NCBI RefSeq assembly: GCF_050624435.1
Contig: NC_134534.1
Location: forward strand, 68,905,501 to 68,969,500
DNA: 64,000 bases
Direction of reading: 5' to 3'
From: Tenrec ecaudatus
Taxonomy: Eukaryota > Chordata > Mammalia > Afrosoricida > Tenrecidae
This document shows positions 1 through 10,081 of this stretch, piece by piece. Position 1 is the first letter of the stretch; each line of letters opens with the position of its first letter. The notes beneath the pieces are model-generated. The model saw nothing but the letters and a program-made list of their open reading frames with translations. It did not search any database and was not told the DNA's origin. The translations under genes and the position numbers were made by a program.

Positions 1-778
1 TGCTGAAGGAACCGAATCCAAAGAGTCCAGCCAATAGCAAAACAGTGCAGCTTTACGGGAAAACAAACGGGAATATGAGAAAAGAGTTTGGGCTATTGCT
101 GAACAAAGCTGGAATGATTCATAACAGACAACTGGGCTGTTCATCTTGTTCATCATCGTGTATATAATTTACCTCTTAATAGAAAGGCTAACAAATTTTA
201 AGTCCCACAGGTTTTAAGGATTCTGCAGAGATTAATAAAAAGTCCTATAAAAGCTCATATATCTTGATTAATGTACTTACTTTTATGACATGGTTTGAAT
301 TAAGTTATTACTACATAAATTCATAATATATCATGTTTGTATTTTTTTCTCCAAGTGTAGAATGTTGGTGTGGAGTTTTCATGACAGAATATATACATTT
401 TGTTGATCTGTACTTTTTTTTCAAGTATTTAATGCCTTGCTTTTTCATTCTTTAGATGTTTAAGTTAGAGAAAAGCACTTAACATTTTTTATATATGAAT
501 AGTACATATAAAGCTGCTAAAAATACATAATTTCAGGGCTAGAGACTTTGCTACTTATCTTTGCAGGTGGGATTAACAAGAGCCTAGCTCTCTCCTTCGA
601 TTGATAGCTTCATTTCCAATTTCCAGACAACAGATTCATATTTTATCAAGGAATTTCTTCAGATTAGATTCTGTCCACTAATTATAATTCCATATTTTAT
701 TTTGATTGTACCTATGTGGGTTTTAATTGGGCAATTATTTACATAACTGATGTAATTCTGTCTAGTTCTGTATTTAGG
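1..778. other. Unassigned AT-rich sequence
   Basis: I see no gene or named repeat here. The first 180 bases are open in frame 3 on the + strand, but the predicted peptide is not one I recognise and it runs in from the window edge, so I do not call it coding. Confidence 0.3.
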
Positions 779-791
779 CTACTGGTTATGG

Positions 792-1174
792 GTTTTTTTT
801 AAATCATTTTATTGGGGGCTCGTACAATTCTTAACACAATCCATACAAACATCCATTGTGTCAAGAACATATGTACATTTGTTGCCATCATCATTCTCAA
901 AACATTTGCCTTCTACTTGAGCCCTTAATATCTGCTGCCAATTTCCCCCTCCCTCCCCACTCCCCCCACCCCGTGAACCCTTCATCATTCATATATTATT
1001 ATTTTGTCATGTTACACTGTCCGACGTCTCCTCCTGCCCTCTTCTTTGCTGTTCCTCCCCCAGGGAGGAGGCTATATGTAGATTCCTGTAATCAGTTCCC
1101 GCTTTCTACCCCACATTCTCTCTACCCTCCAGGCATTTCCACTCTCATCACTGGTTCTGGGGGAGTCATCTGTC
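792..1174 (-). mobile_element. Local L1, 3' end fragment
   Basis: This is the last 383 bases of the local L1 3'UTR inserted antisense, beginning with TTTTTAAATCATTTTATTGG (the reverse of AATAAAATGATTT plus tail). A 13-bp target-site duplication, CTACTGGTTATGG, flanks it at 779-791 and 1175-1187. This shows a complete, 5'-truncated LINE insertion. Confidence 0.85.
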
Positions 1175-1231
1175 CTACTGGTTATGGTTTTTCATGCATT
1201 ACTTATTGTTAAACTATTGTGGTAGTAACAT

Positions 1232-1724
1232 AATCTGTTGTCAATCTGAGGCTTAAGAGTCAAGGGGTGGAGTTTAGCCTGTCAATGGGATGGCAGCTGG
1301 AGGACCTCATTAGAAGGTGCTAAGGAGTTAAAATAGCTCGCTGGAGGTAGGATGCAGGCTCATTCCCTGGGAGACATTACAGCTCACAAGACACATGAAA
1401 CTATGCTAGTGCTCTGAGCTGGAGGAGCTATATGGAGACCCCTGTCAGCACTGAGATGCCTCTATCACCAGTGGATCCACAAGACTTCCCACCCACTGGC
1501 CTGTGATCTTCCTGCATTTGGTGTCATTACATGTGTTTTGTCAGTCTGAAGAGGGTTTTATAGATTGGTATAGGACCTATGGGGTAATATCGGATCTATG
1601 GACTTGATTTGGCCTGGGCTGGGATGTTTCCTTAACGTACAATTAATTACTCTTTATAGAAAGCTCTATCTTATACACATATGAATGTCTATGAATTTGT
1701 TTCTCTAGTCTACTCTGACTAACA
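1232..1724 (+). repeat. Unclassified old interspersed repeat, copy 1
   Basis: This shares several blocks in order with the reverse complement of 37262-37775, including GACAAGACACATGAAACTAT, TGATCTTCCTGCATTTGGTG and TATAGATTGGTATAGGAC. It ends in TTTCTCTAGTC...GACTAACA. The terminus resembles old mammalian LTR or non-autonomous elements whose names I cannot fix. No coding capacity is visible. Confidence 0.6.
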
Positions 1725-1772
1725 CATGTACCTTCTGCGATTCGTACTTCTGCTGTGAGCAGAGAGCTGGTG

Positions 1773-1818
1773 CAACTTATTTCGTTGTTGGAAAGCAACT
1801 TATTTCGTTGTTGGAAAG
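1773..1818. repeat. 23-bp tandem duplication
   Basis: Two perfect copies of a 23-bp unit beginning CAACTTATTTCGTTG stand head to tail (1773-1795 and 1796-1818). Perfect identity implies a young local duplication. Confidence 0.9.
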
Positions 1819-1884
1819 CATCTTCAAAAGGGTTTTGATGGATGAAGAAAGTAAAACCCTAAACATTTACAAAAAAAAGAGTTC

Positions 1885-2365
1885 TGTTAGGTCTCTCTCT
1901 GGGCTTAATTTCAGCCTCGGTCCTTGGCTCTGCGCGAGAAAGATTTCATGCTGAAGCCAGGCTCGTGATCCAAGTGAATTTAATGAGAGTTAAAAGAAGT
2001 TTCAGGTTTTATGCGGCACCCATAGGATTCCTTTGACCATGCGGCCTGGCAGAGACTGCTCCGGAACACGCAAGGATCTCTCCCCTCCCACAAAGACGAC
2101 CAGACCACCCAAGCAAGACAAAACAAGCCCAGACAAGCCCCTCTCCCTTCCAGTCCCTGCCTTTTCAAGGGTTCCCGGGGGAGGCATGGTGAACGACCCG
2201 AGGTCGATCCCATTGGCTGAATTGCAGTCACCTGCCCAGGTGGGCTGCTCTAGGTGTACCGCCCATCTGGGCCCACCGGCGGGAAAATCCAGCTTTTGTC
2301 CTTTGCTGGCTCTCCTGGGCATGCGTAAATGGACTTCCCAATTCCCTAGGCTAAGCTACCTAACA
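1885..2365 (-). mobile_element. Solo LTR of an endogenous retrovirus (class I-like)
   Basis: This is a 481-bp LTR with inverted termini TGTTAGGT...ACCTAACA and a 4-bp target-site duplication GTTC on each side (1881-1884 and 2366-2369). A 4-bp duplication is usual for class I (gammaretrovirus-like) ERVs. A CCAAT-like stretch and an AT-rich region before the 3' part read on the - strand. No internal retroviral sequence is present, so it looks like the product of LTR-LTR recombination. The sharp termini suggest moderate age. It is a fossil with no coding role. Confidence 0.75.
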
Positions 2366-2470
2366 GTTCCAGTCTCGGAAACGCACAGAGGGAATTCTGC
2401 CCTGTCCAATAGGGTCACTCTGCGTCAGACTGACCCCATAGCAGCAAGTTGTTGTTGTTATTGTTTGGCA
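2366..2470 (+). repeat. AfroSINE, 3' part
   Basis: The motif order is GTCTCGGAAAC, CCTGTCCAATAGGGTCAC, a degenerate GAGTCG region, then GTTGTTGTTATTG. This is the conserved 3' body and tail of the tRNA-derived afrotherian SINE. The solo LTR lies directly against its 5' side. Confidence 0.7.
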
Positions 2471-3060
2471 TAGCTCTCCTTGAGATTGCTGACCTCATCA
2501 GTTCTTGAACAAGAGTCTTTAGCTCAGCACTTCATAACGACATGAGACAGTGCTCTGAGACCTGTATTTTCTGAGACTATTGGATTTTGCTTCAAGTCTC
2601 TATACCACACAAACCATCCAGCATGCTGCTGGCATTGATCGCCAATGGCTCACAAGGAAAATGGTGAGGCTCTGAGAGTCTGACAATCCTGCCCAGGCTC
2701 TCCTGGAAGTGCCCTTTGGCTCATCTTCAGCATGTCCTGGGGTTCTGCGCCATGTCCCAACCAAAAGACACATTTGCCTCTCCCTGCAGTTGCTCAGAGT
2801 TCCAAAGGTCTGAGGTTTGCTCTCTTTCCAACAGGAGTTGCCTTTGCAAGGCCGGGTCCTCTCCTGTCTGCATTGGACGCTGGCTTGCTCTCTCCCGGGT
2901 CGTTCTGAGCAATGGGGTAGGAGCTGCAAGCAGTGGGGCTTATTGGAGCAGAATGGTGTGTTGTTAACAGAGCATGTTCCAGTTTCACAGGGGTGGTGGT
3001 CGTGGTGGTAGTGGTCCTCATCCCCAAATAACTTTGGAATTCACTCATTTATTCCTTCCT
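2471..3060. other. Unassigned stretch
   Basis: I recognise no gene or repeat. A short GTGGTGGTCGTGGTGG-type triplet run lies near 2990-3015. Overlapping short reading frames on both strands match nothing I know. Confidence 0.3.
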
Positions 3061-3521
3061 TCCATCTTTCCCCTCCGTGATCAAGTAGGCCAAGAGATCA
3101 AAAACATAAATCTGATTGTGTCATTTCCTTGAAATCTTCCCGAAAAGTCTCACTGTCCTCAGGACAAATCCCAAACCCTCATCTGGCCCGACATGCCCGT
3201 CCTGGAGTCAGAATCGCCCCAAAGCGATGGCTGCTTATAAACCCTACACAGATCTCTGGGGACTGGAAATGGGTTGGAGATTTGAATCCACCCAAGGCCT
3301 CGGCGAACAAAGGCCTGGTGATCTGAAAAACCCGCCACTGAAAACTGTCCGGAGCACTGTTGCCTTGGACAGGGGATCGCCAGGAGCCACCACTGCAAGG
3401 CTGGATGCTGCAGGTTTTGGATGATGGGATACCACTGTGCAGCAAGCAGAGGGTGAGAATCCTGTGGGTGGAAGCTTGCATTTCCTACAAGAGGAGATAG
3501 TAAAAAAGTAAATACTCTATA

Positions 3522-3585
3522 TAAGGGAGCTTCCAAAACGGTGTGGAAAAATCCATTTTTCTATGAACTTTTTTGAAGTCCCCTT
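3522..3585. mobile_element. Short palindromic MITE, copy 1
   Basis: The sequence starts TAAGGGAGCTTCCAAAA and ends TTTTTTGAAGTCCCCTT, so its ends are imperfect inverted repeats. A better preserved 80-bp relative lies at 35609-35688. Size and TA-start fit a mariner-type MITE, although the family name is not established here. Confidence 0.5.
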
Positions 3586-3639
3586 GAATCAACCATAAGG
3601 GATATGAAAGGACACCTGCGTGGGACCACAGAGGGGCTG

Positions 3640-4948
3640 CACCTGACCTTAAGGGGCCGAGAAGAAAGCCAAGGTAATTTCCGTGGAAACCCAGGGATCA
3701 GCCGCGGAGTGCTGAAGGTGGAGGGGCCAGCCCACCCCCCTGCCTCCGTCACTGTGGCCACCACCCTTGAGCCTGCGGGGGCTGGTGCCACCCACGTGGC
3801 CGATGGTGAGTCCGAGTACCACAACGCCGGGCTGTGGCTATGGGGAGAGCTGTGCTGCTTCTCCCGGTGGCCAGTCTGCAATGGGTCTCGGGTGGAAGAC
3901 CGCGGGGCAGGGGCCGAACAGCCTGAGGCTCCCGCTGGGTCCTGTCGTTTGTAGCCCGCAAGTTCTCGTTAGGGTTGGTTTGTGTCCGGAAGCTGATGCC
4001 TTCTGTGGCTCATTTTGCCGGGCTCCCTACAATAAGGAGCCCAGGGACCGCCAAGCGGGCTGCCAAGTCCCGCAGGGGGCCAGCCGCCATGCAGGGAAGC
4101 TGTTCCCAGCGCCACTACAACGATTACCTGGAGCGACTCGGGCCGAGGCCGTGGAGGTGCAGAACCAACCAACGATCGAATGAGCTGTCGGGCCTGGAGG
4201 CACCAGAAAAGGAGAAAAATCCCTACCGAGATGTTCCCACGTGGGATGAGCTGCCTGTGCGCCAACCCCACCCTCCCCAAAGCCCCGGAAAAGCACAGCC
4301 GTGGTCCCAGGTCCAAGGGATCACTGATGAACGCAGACGGTGTAAGAAGTGCCGGAACATCGAGGGCCGGTACCAGGATAGCAACGATGGCTGTCTGTCT
4401 TGCAGCACCATCTGCTGCAGGGGACGCCAGGAACAACACCTGGTGCAGGTGCTTCCGTGGGGAGCGTGGGGATCTCTTGGTGAGGCCGGAGCCTCCAAGG
4501 CAGCCGCTGGTGAAGACCCCCTGGAGCTGCTACATGGGTGGGCACCAGGGCTGCGGGACCACTGCCTCTCCCTCTCGGCTCAGGTCTCTTCGCCAACAAA
4601 CACTACCAGGAATTTGACCCGCCCAAGGTTTCCCCTCCTGAGAAGCAGCCCATCTGGCAGCCCATCCGGGTGGTGTCGTCCCTGTGCCATGGATTTGCCA
4701 CAGGGCTGCAGGTGCTGAAGGATGTGGGCATCCAGGTGGATCACTCCATGGCCGCAGAGGTGTGTGAGGACCCATCCCCGCGGGCATGTTCTGGACCTGG
4801 GGAAGATTATGGACGTTGGTGACAGTGGCAGCGCCACCCAGAAGCATGTCCTAGAGTGGGGCCCATTCCATCTGGTGATTGGGGACAGCCCCTGCAATGA
4901 CTTTTCCATCGTCAATCCTGCCCTCAAGAGACTCTACAAGAGTCCTGC
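3640..4948 (+). pseudogene. DNMT3A: DNMT3A processed pseudogene
   Basis: This is an intronless, decayed copy of the de novo DNA methyltransferase DNMT3A mRNA. Fragments follow the protein order across several frames: the region before the PWWP domain (PTVATT-like), PWWP (WGELCCFSRWP for WGKLRGFSWWP), VCVRKLMP, AGKLFPA, VEVQN, EEKNPY-like, the ADD zinc-finger region (KCRNIE, STICCRGR for CTICCGGR), then the methyltransferase start ([30 protein letters not shown]). It continues through [21 protein letters not shown], where the catalytic motif IV Pro-Cys is still present. EFDPPKV and LKD.GIQVD fit DNMT3A rather than DNMT3B. Multiple frame breaks and substitutions make it non-functional. The catalytic C-terminus is absent: the copy stops at LYKSP, where an LTR begins at 4949. 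I see no poly(A) tail or target-site duplication. Confidence 0.85.
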
Positions 4949-5497
4949 TGTTAGGTATCGACATATAGGGATGGAGTTGTCCCTCCTATGTCTGCAAAGG
5001 CCCCCATAGAGGAAGTTGGAAAGAAATCAGGCATCCGTTGAATACCTATGAAGACCCCAAACTAAGCATGCCCACTTAAGCCCACAAGCCAGAGAGAAGG
5101 TACACCTGGACGGGCCAAACTAGGCCCAGGCGCATAACCTCACCCAGGTGGGCTTAACCTAGTCAATGAGGTCAACCAATATCATCAATCTCGCCTCCCC
5201 AGTTAGGGGTCTGAAATATCCTGGCTGTGGGAAGGCCTTGCTCTCTTTCACCCTCTCCGGGTCATTGGCAGGTTGGAGGGTGGGGCACACATGCCCCCTC
5301 AGGGGCAAGATCCCCCTCAGGGCCTGCACAGGGCCCATAGATTCTCTTGCACCCTCCCTCTCTGTCCTTGGCTTCTTGCCTCTTGTTCCCTCAATCCTGT
5401 ATTCCCTGGGATTCCCCCACCCCCACTTCCGAACACATGGTGCTCTTTTCCATGTGGTTGTTCCGGCCCAGTTGTGAACCCATTTGAGACCCTAACA
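4949..5497 (+). mobile_element. Probable solo LTR abutting the DNMT3A copy
   Basis: The boundaries TGTTAGGT...CCCTAACA match those of the LTR at 1885-2365 in style. The interior has a CCAAT-type motif (CAACCAATATCATC) and pyrimidine-rich stretches, but little other similarity. The length of 549 bp is normal for a class I ERV LTR. A clean 4-bp duplication is not obvious (CCTG lies just outside the right end and one base off on the left). Orientation is tentative. No internal viral region is present. Confidence 0.55.
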
Positions 5498-5853
5498 CCT
5501 GAAACTTGTCCTGTCCTTCATAAAAACCCACTTGGATTGCAAAATGGGCTTCAGCATGAATTCTTACAGCATGCGAAACAAAACAACAACAAAACCAGAA
5601 TCCAAGCTCCTTCTCCTCCCCATCCTCCCCACCCCCCCTTTTTCATTTCTGGTCAAATCCTTTGTTTTCTACTCTTTCCAGATGGGTGTTCAGTTTGGGT
5701 CCCCCCCCCCCCACCCCCGTGACTATGACTGAAACAAGAGGGTTTATTGCAGCAATGTATGTATGAGGCTAATCCCCCATCTCCCCCACCCCCCATGCCA
5801 AAAAAAACTAACAACAAAAACCAACCAGAATTGCCCTAGGCAGCGTGGAGCTT
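5498..5853. other. Low-complexity, C-rich stretch
   Basis: No gene is recognised. The stretch holds C-homopolymer runs near 5630 and 5701-5717 and A-rich segments near 5801. It could be remaining 3' sequence of the DNMT3A retrocopy, but I cannot match it. Confidence 0.25.

Positions 5854-5914
<61 letters not shown>
5854..5914. repeat. (TAG)n microsatellite
   Basis: About 20 perfect TAG triplets directly precede an antisense AfroSINE head, in the position where the SINE tail would lie. Confidence 0.95.
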
Positions 5915-5990
5915 CACTTTTTCCTCTGGGTGAGCATCGAACAACTCACTCTGAGCTAGTGCACCCAGTGGCATTACCTGGGAAGGTTCT
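5915..5990 (-). repeat. AfroSINE fragment
   Basis: The segment TTTTTCCTCTGGGTGAGCAT...GCACCCAGTGGCATTA resembles the reversed tRNA-like head of AfroSINE (GAACCACTGACTTT...GTGCACCCAG). It is short and divergent. Confidence 0.45.
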
Positions 5991-6059
5991 CTTTGGTCAC
6001 AGTGAATTTTTTCATTAAAAACAGTTTTGCTCAAACCTCCTTTTTTGTTATGGATAATT

Positions 6060-6656
6060 TAAGAGAATCGCATACAGCTGTGAAATTGTTTCCTGCTTGG
6101 AGAAAAATGCTGCAGGAACTGTTGGGATGTTAGGCACAGCTTACAGGGACACAGTATGGGAAAAACTCAGATGTCCAAGCAGTTTTCTTGTTTCAAAAAA
6201 GGTGAAATGTAGATTGATGACAAACCCCGTTCTGGACATCCCTCAACTTCCTGAACAGATGAAAATGTTGACTCATAGTACATTTGGAGTTCATTCCACC
6301 AGGTCAGACTGTTAATCAAGCTTTCTATTTCGAGGTTCTGAACAGATAGTGTAACTGTGTGTGTGACAAAAAAGGCCTTATTTGTGGAAGACGGGGGACT
6401 GGTTTTCCCACCACGACAATGCATCTGCTCAGGCAACTGTCTCAATGTGCCAGATTTTGGCAAAAAATAGCATACTTCTCTTGGTCCATGTACCTTACTC
6501 ACATGACCTGACTTCTGTTTGTTTCTGAGAATGTACAGGGATATGAAAGGACAGCTATTTGACAATGTAAAAGAAGTGAAGGGAAAAAAAGCACCCTGAA
6601 AAATGAGGGGTGTGCTGTCAGCCATTCAAATAGATGAGTTTGAAAAATATTTCCAA
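6060..6656 (+). pseudogene. Mariner transposase remnant, 5' and central part
   Basis: This is a decayed mariner DNA transposon. On the + strand the peptide near 6100 (EKNAAGTVGMLGTAYRD) matches the mariner helix-turn-helix region (GKTATEAYEMLKTAYGD). Further on, DLWKTGDWFFHHDNA-type sequence is visible as LWKTGDWFSHHDNAS near 6378-6425, which includes the second catalytic aspartate of the DD34D core. FQEWN at the end matches the region just before the C-terminus. Several stops and a gap between the HTH and catalytic parts make it non-functional. An L1 at 6670-8476 interrupts it, and it resumes at 8477. Confidence 0.8.
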
Positions 6657-6669
6657 GAATGGAATTGTA

Positions 6670-8476
6670 TAAAGGCCAACAAACTACCCTTGAACTAACT
6701 ACAAGCTTTTCTTTCTTGTTGAGTTTTGATTTTTTTTTGTCAGTGGTTTATTGTTTTGTTTTATATTGTTGCTTGGTTTTTCTCCGTCTTGTTTTTGTGC
6801 ATGTTATTATCTCTGCAGGTCTGTCTAAATAAGATAGACTGGATGAACTATCTGGAGGAAAAACAATGGGACTGACAGTCCCAGGGGGACATGGGACAGG
6901 GGCAGGTGGGGGGAAAGGGAATGGTGTTAACAAGCCCAGGGACAAGGGAAAAACAAGTGATCCAAATTGGTGGTGAGTGGGTGTGGCAGGTATGGTAGGG
7001 CATGATCAAGGGTAATGTAACTAAGAGGTATTGCTGAAACCCAGGTGGAGATGGAGCATGATAATGGGACAGGAGGAAAGTGAGGGGAAATAGAAGAAAG
7101 AGCTGGGAGGCAAAGGGCATTTATAGAGGTCTAGACAAAGACATGTACATATGCAAATATATCAAGTTGGGGAACTAGATCTATGTGCCTATATTTATAG
7201 GTTTAGTATTAAGGTGGCGGAAGGACATTGGGCCTCCACTCAAGTGCTCCTTCAATGCAAGAATACTTTCTTCTATTAAATTGGCATTCTATGATGCTCA
7301 CCATCCCGACAACTGCTGAAGACAAAGCGGGTGAACAAGCAAGTGTGGTGAAGAAAGCTGATGGTGCCCGGCTATCAAAAGATATAGCGTCTGGGGTCTT
7401 AAAGGCTTGAACGTAAACAGGCAGCCATCTAGCTCAGAAGCAACAAGCCCACATGGAAGAACACACCAGCCTGTGTGATCATGTGGTTCTGAAGGAATCA
7501 GTAATCAGGCATCAAAGAACAAAAAATCATATCATTGGGTGCACACCTCCAGGATACGATTGCTGAAGACAAATGGGTGCATAAGCAAATGTGGCAAAGA
7601 AAGCTGATGATGCCTAGCTATCAAAAGAGATAGCGTCTGGGGTTTTAAAGGGTTGAAGGTAAATAAGCGGCCATCTAGCTCAGAAGCAACAAAGTCCACA
7701 TGGAAGAAGCACACCAGCCTGTGTGATCATGAGGTGTCGAAGGGATCAGGTATCAGGCATCATCAGAACAAAAAAAATCTTACCAGAGTGAATGAAGGGG
7801 GAAGTGCAGAGTGGAGACCCAAAGCCCATTTGTCAGCCACTGGAGATCCCCTTGCAGAAGGGTCTAGGGGAGGAGATGAGTCCATCGGGGTGTGATGTAG
7901 CACTGATGAAGAACACAGCTTTCCTCCAGTTCCTAAATGCTTCCTCCCCCCCCACCCCCACCCCCAACTATCACGATCCAAATTCTACCTTGCAAGTTTG
8001 GATGTACACTGGTGCAGATAGGAGCTAGAGGAACAGGGAATCCAGGGTGGATGATACCTTCAGGAACAAGGGTGTGAGTGGCGATACTGGGAGGGTAGAG
8101 TGAGTGGGGGTTGGAAAGAGGGAACCGATTACAAGAATCTACGAGTGACCTCCTCCCTGGGGGATGGACAACAGAAAAGGAGGTGAAGGGAGATGTCGGG
8201 CAGGGCAAGATATGACAAAATAATAATTCATAAATTATCAAGGGCTCATGAGGGAGTGGGGAGCAGGGAGGGAGGGGAAAAAAGAGGACCTGATGCAAAT
8301 GGCTTAAGTGGAGAACAAATGCTTTGAAAATGATGAAGGCAAAGAATGTACAGATGTGCTTTACACAATTGATGTATGTATGGATTGTGATAAGAGATTT
8401 ATGAGCCCCTAATAAAATGTTTTTTTCCCTTCCCCCCCCACCCAACCCCCAACCAAAATGTTTTGTTTTTTTTAAT
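6670..8476 (+). mobile_element. Local L1 3'UTR insertion splitting a mariner
   Basis: A 1.8-kb 5'-truncated copy of the local L1 3'UTR lies in sense orientation and ends ATGAGCCCCTAATAAAATG followed by a T/C-rich tail. It has a perfect 13-bp target-site duplication GAATGGAATTGTA at 6657-6669 and 8477-8489. Inside, two copies of a roughly 245-bp unit (starting near 7318 and 7565) include GAAAGCTGATG...CTATCAAAAGA...TAGCGTCTGGGG. There is no coding capacity. Confidence 0.88.
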
Positions 8477-8600
8477 GAATGGAATTGTAGATCTGACAAA
8501 TGTATTAAGTGTAACGGTGAGTACTTTGAAGGTGGTAAGGTTGTTTTGCAAAAAATCTAAATACATAGGTTTGAAAAAAATTCCATTTTGGGGGGACTAC
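8477..8600 (+). pseudogene. Mariner transposase remnant, 3' part
   Basis: This continues the mariner beyond the L1 target-site duplication. The predicted residues CIKCNGEYFEGGKVV match the mariner C-terminal motif (CVASEGEYFEGDN). The join across the duplication is in the expected order, so the L1 inserted into an existing mariner copy. Confidence 0.7.
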
Positions 8601-8696
8601 TCATGTGTGTGTACGTGTGTGTGTATACACAATACGTTGCAGAGGAAAGACCAGAGAGAAGAAACAAGGAAATTTATAGAACTCTCTCTATATTTT

Positions 8697-8930
8697 AATG
8701 ATATATATATATATGTACACCCTGGGATTATACAGTACTGGCTTATTTGTTTTGGTGTCTCTCCCTGCACCAGAACACTGCGAGGTCAAGGGGTTTATTT
8801 CTCTTCCCCACTTATACATCACCAGCACCTAGTAACTCTTTCCCACTTTATAGGATATATATATATATATATATATATCCTAGACACATAAGTGTATCAA
8901 TGAGTCAATGAGGACTTATCAAGCCAGATT
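8697..8930 (+). repeat. Old L2/MIR-like remnant with (AT)n runs
   Basis: TTTCTCTTCCCCACTTATAC...CACCAGCACCTAGTA resembles the 3' portion of mammal-wide L2/MIR elements. (AT)n tracts sit at 8697-8713 and 8851-8878. The class call is tentative. Confidence 0.4.
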
Positions 8931-8984
8931 CTGAACTACTACTGGTGTAGGAGTGGAATTTCATGTGACTGAGAGTTCTTTTTG

Positions 8985-9291
8985 TTTTTTTTAATCATTT
9001 TGTTAGGGGCTCATACAACTCTTATCACAATCCATACATCAATTGTGTAAAGCACATTTATACATTCGTTGCTCTCATCATTCTCAAAATATTTGCTCTC
9101 CACCCAAGCCCCTGGTATCAGGTGCTCATTTTCCCCCCTCCCCCTCCCTCATGAACCTTTGATAATTTATAAATTATTATTTTGTCATATCTGGGTCTGT
9201 CCCACATCTCCCTTCACCCACTTTTCTGTTGTCTGTCCCCCATGGAGGAGGTCACATGTAGATCCTTGAAATAGGTTCCCCCTTTCTAACC
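8985..9291 (-). mobile_element. Local L1, 3' end fragment
   Basis: Antisense L1 tail: TTAATCATTTTGTTAGGGGC, then the standard order through GTCACATGTAGATCCTTG. It is truncated at about 300 bases from the 3' end. Confidence 0.8.
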
Positions 9292-9664
9292 CAGCAGAAA
9301 TCTTCCAGGTCACCTGGGCCAATCTGCAAGGAATCACTCATCTGGCACAGACTGGCAGCATGAGTCTGGCTGACTGAAGTGAGGACAGTTAACCACAGTC
9401 CTGAATTTACCTGAATTATTAAATATTCTCTCTGGGGGCTGCCCCGGGATACTCCTTGTCTAGTGGCCACCTATCTGAGACTCCATACGGGTGCTTATAA
9501 TGTCAATCAATGGCCCTGATTATCCTGATGTCAACTCATTTGGGTTCTCACCATAGGTTAGATGGCGTCCTCAGCGTCCCGATGGCTTAGGTCTGTGGAG
9601 CACACCCTGCTGCTAGTCTCCTTATGTGCCTCAGATCTTTTCCTTCTTACCGCCCTCTTTTGGT

Positions 9665-9795
9665 GGAGACCACTGTAGCCTCCATTTTACAGGTCAGGGA
9701 ACCTGAGGTTCAAAGGTGACTTCCTCAAGGTCACAGGTTGAGCCCAAATGAAAAAGCAACCCACCTGGCAACAGGAGTCTATGTTGCACTTCACA
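9665..9795 (+). repeat. MIR
   Basis: CCATTTTACAGGTCAGGGAA, CTGAGGTTCAAAGG and CCTCAAGGTCACAGGTTG form the conserved MIR core. It is an ancient mammal-wide SINE. Confidence 0.7.
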
Positions 9796-9817
9796 GTAGG
9801 GCCATCTGCCTCTAGAC

Positions 9818-10015
9818 CAGTGGTTCTCAACCTTCCTCATGCCGCGACCCTTTCATACAGTTCCTCATGTATGGTGACCCGCCCCCCCAACCGTAAAATT
9901 ATTTTCGTTGCTACTTCATAACTGTAATTTTGCTACTGTTATGAATTGGGCGGCCCCTCTGAAAGGGTTGTTCGAGCCCCCAAAGGGGTCGTGACCCACA
10001 GGTTGAGAACCGCTG
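9818..10015. mobile_element. Non-autonomous SPIN (hAT) transposon
   Basis: This 198-bp element has terminal inverted repeats CAGTGGTTCTCAACCTT at the left and, reversed, CAGCGGTTCTCAACCTGTGG at the right. It carries the SPIN signature sequences (TGCCGCGACCCTTTCATACA near the left, AAAGGGGTCGTGACCC near the right). A perfect 8-bp hAT-type target-site duplication CTCTAGAC lies at 9810-9817 and 10016-10023. SPIN (Space Invaders) is known to have entered several tetrapod genomes, including tenrec, by horizontal transfer. It encodes no protein and depends on a transposase supplied elsewhere. Confidence 0.93.
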
Positions 10016-10081
10016 CTCTAGACTATCAGTCATTTTGGAAGTCAGGTTTCCCTATTCCTGAGGTTTAAATAAGAAGCTGGG

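Noticed and set aside
7933-8499. 188-codon open frame on the - strand
   Set aside because: Antisense of the same L1 3'UTR, proline- and histidine-rich by base composition only.
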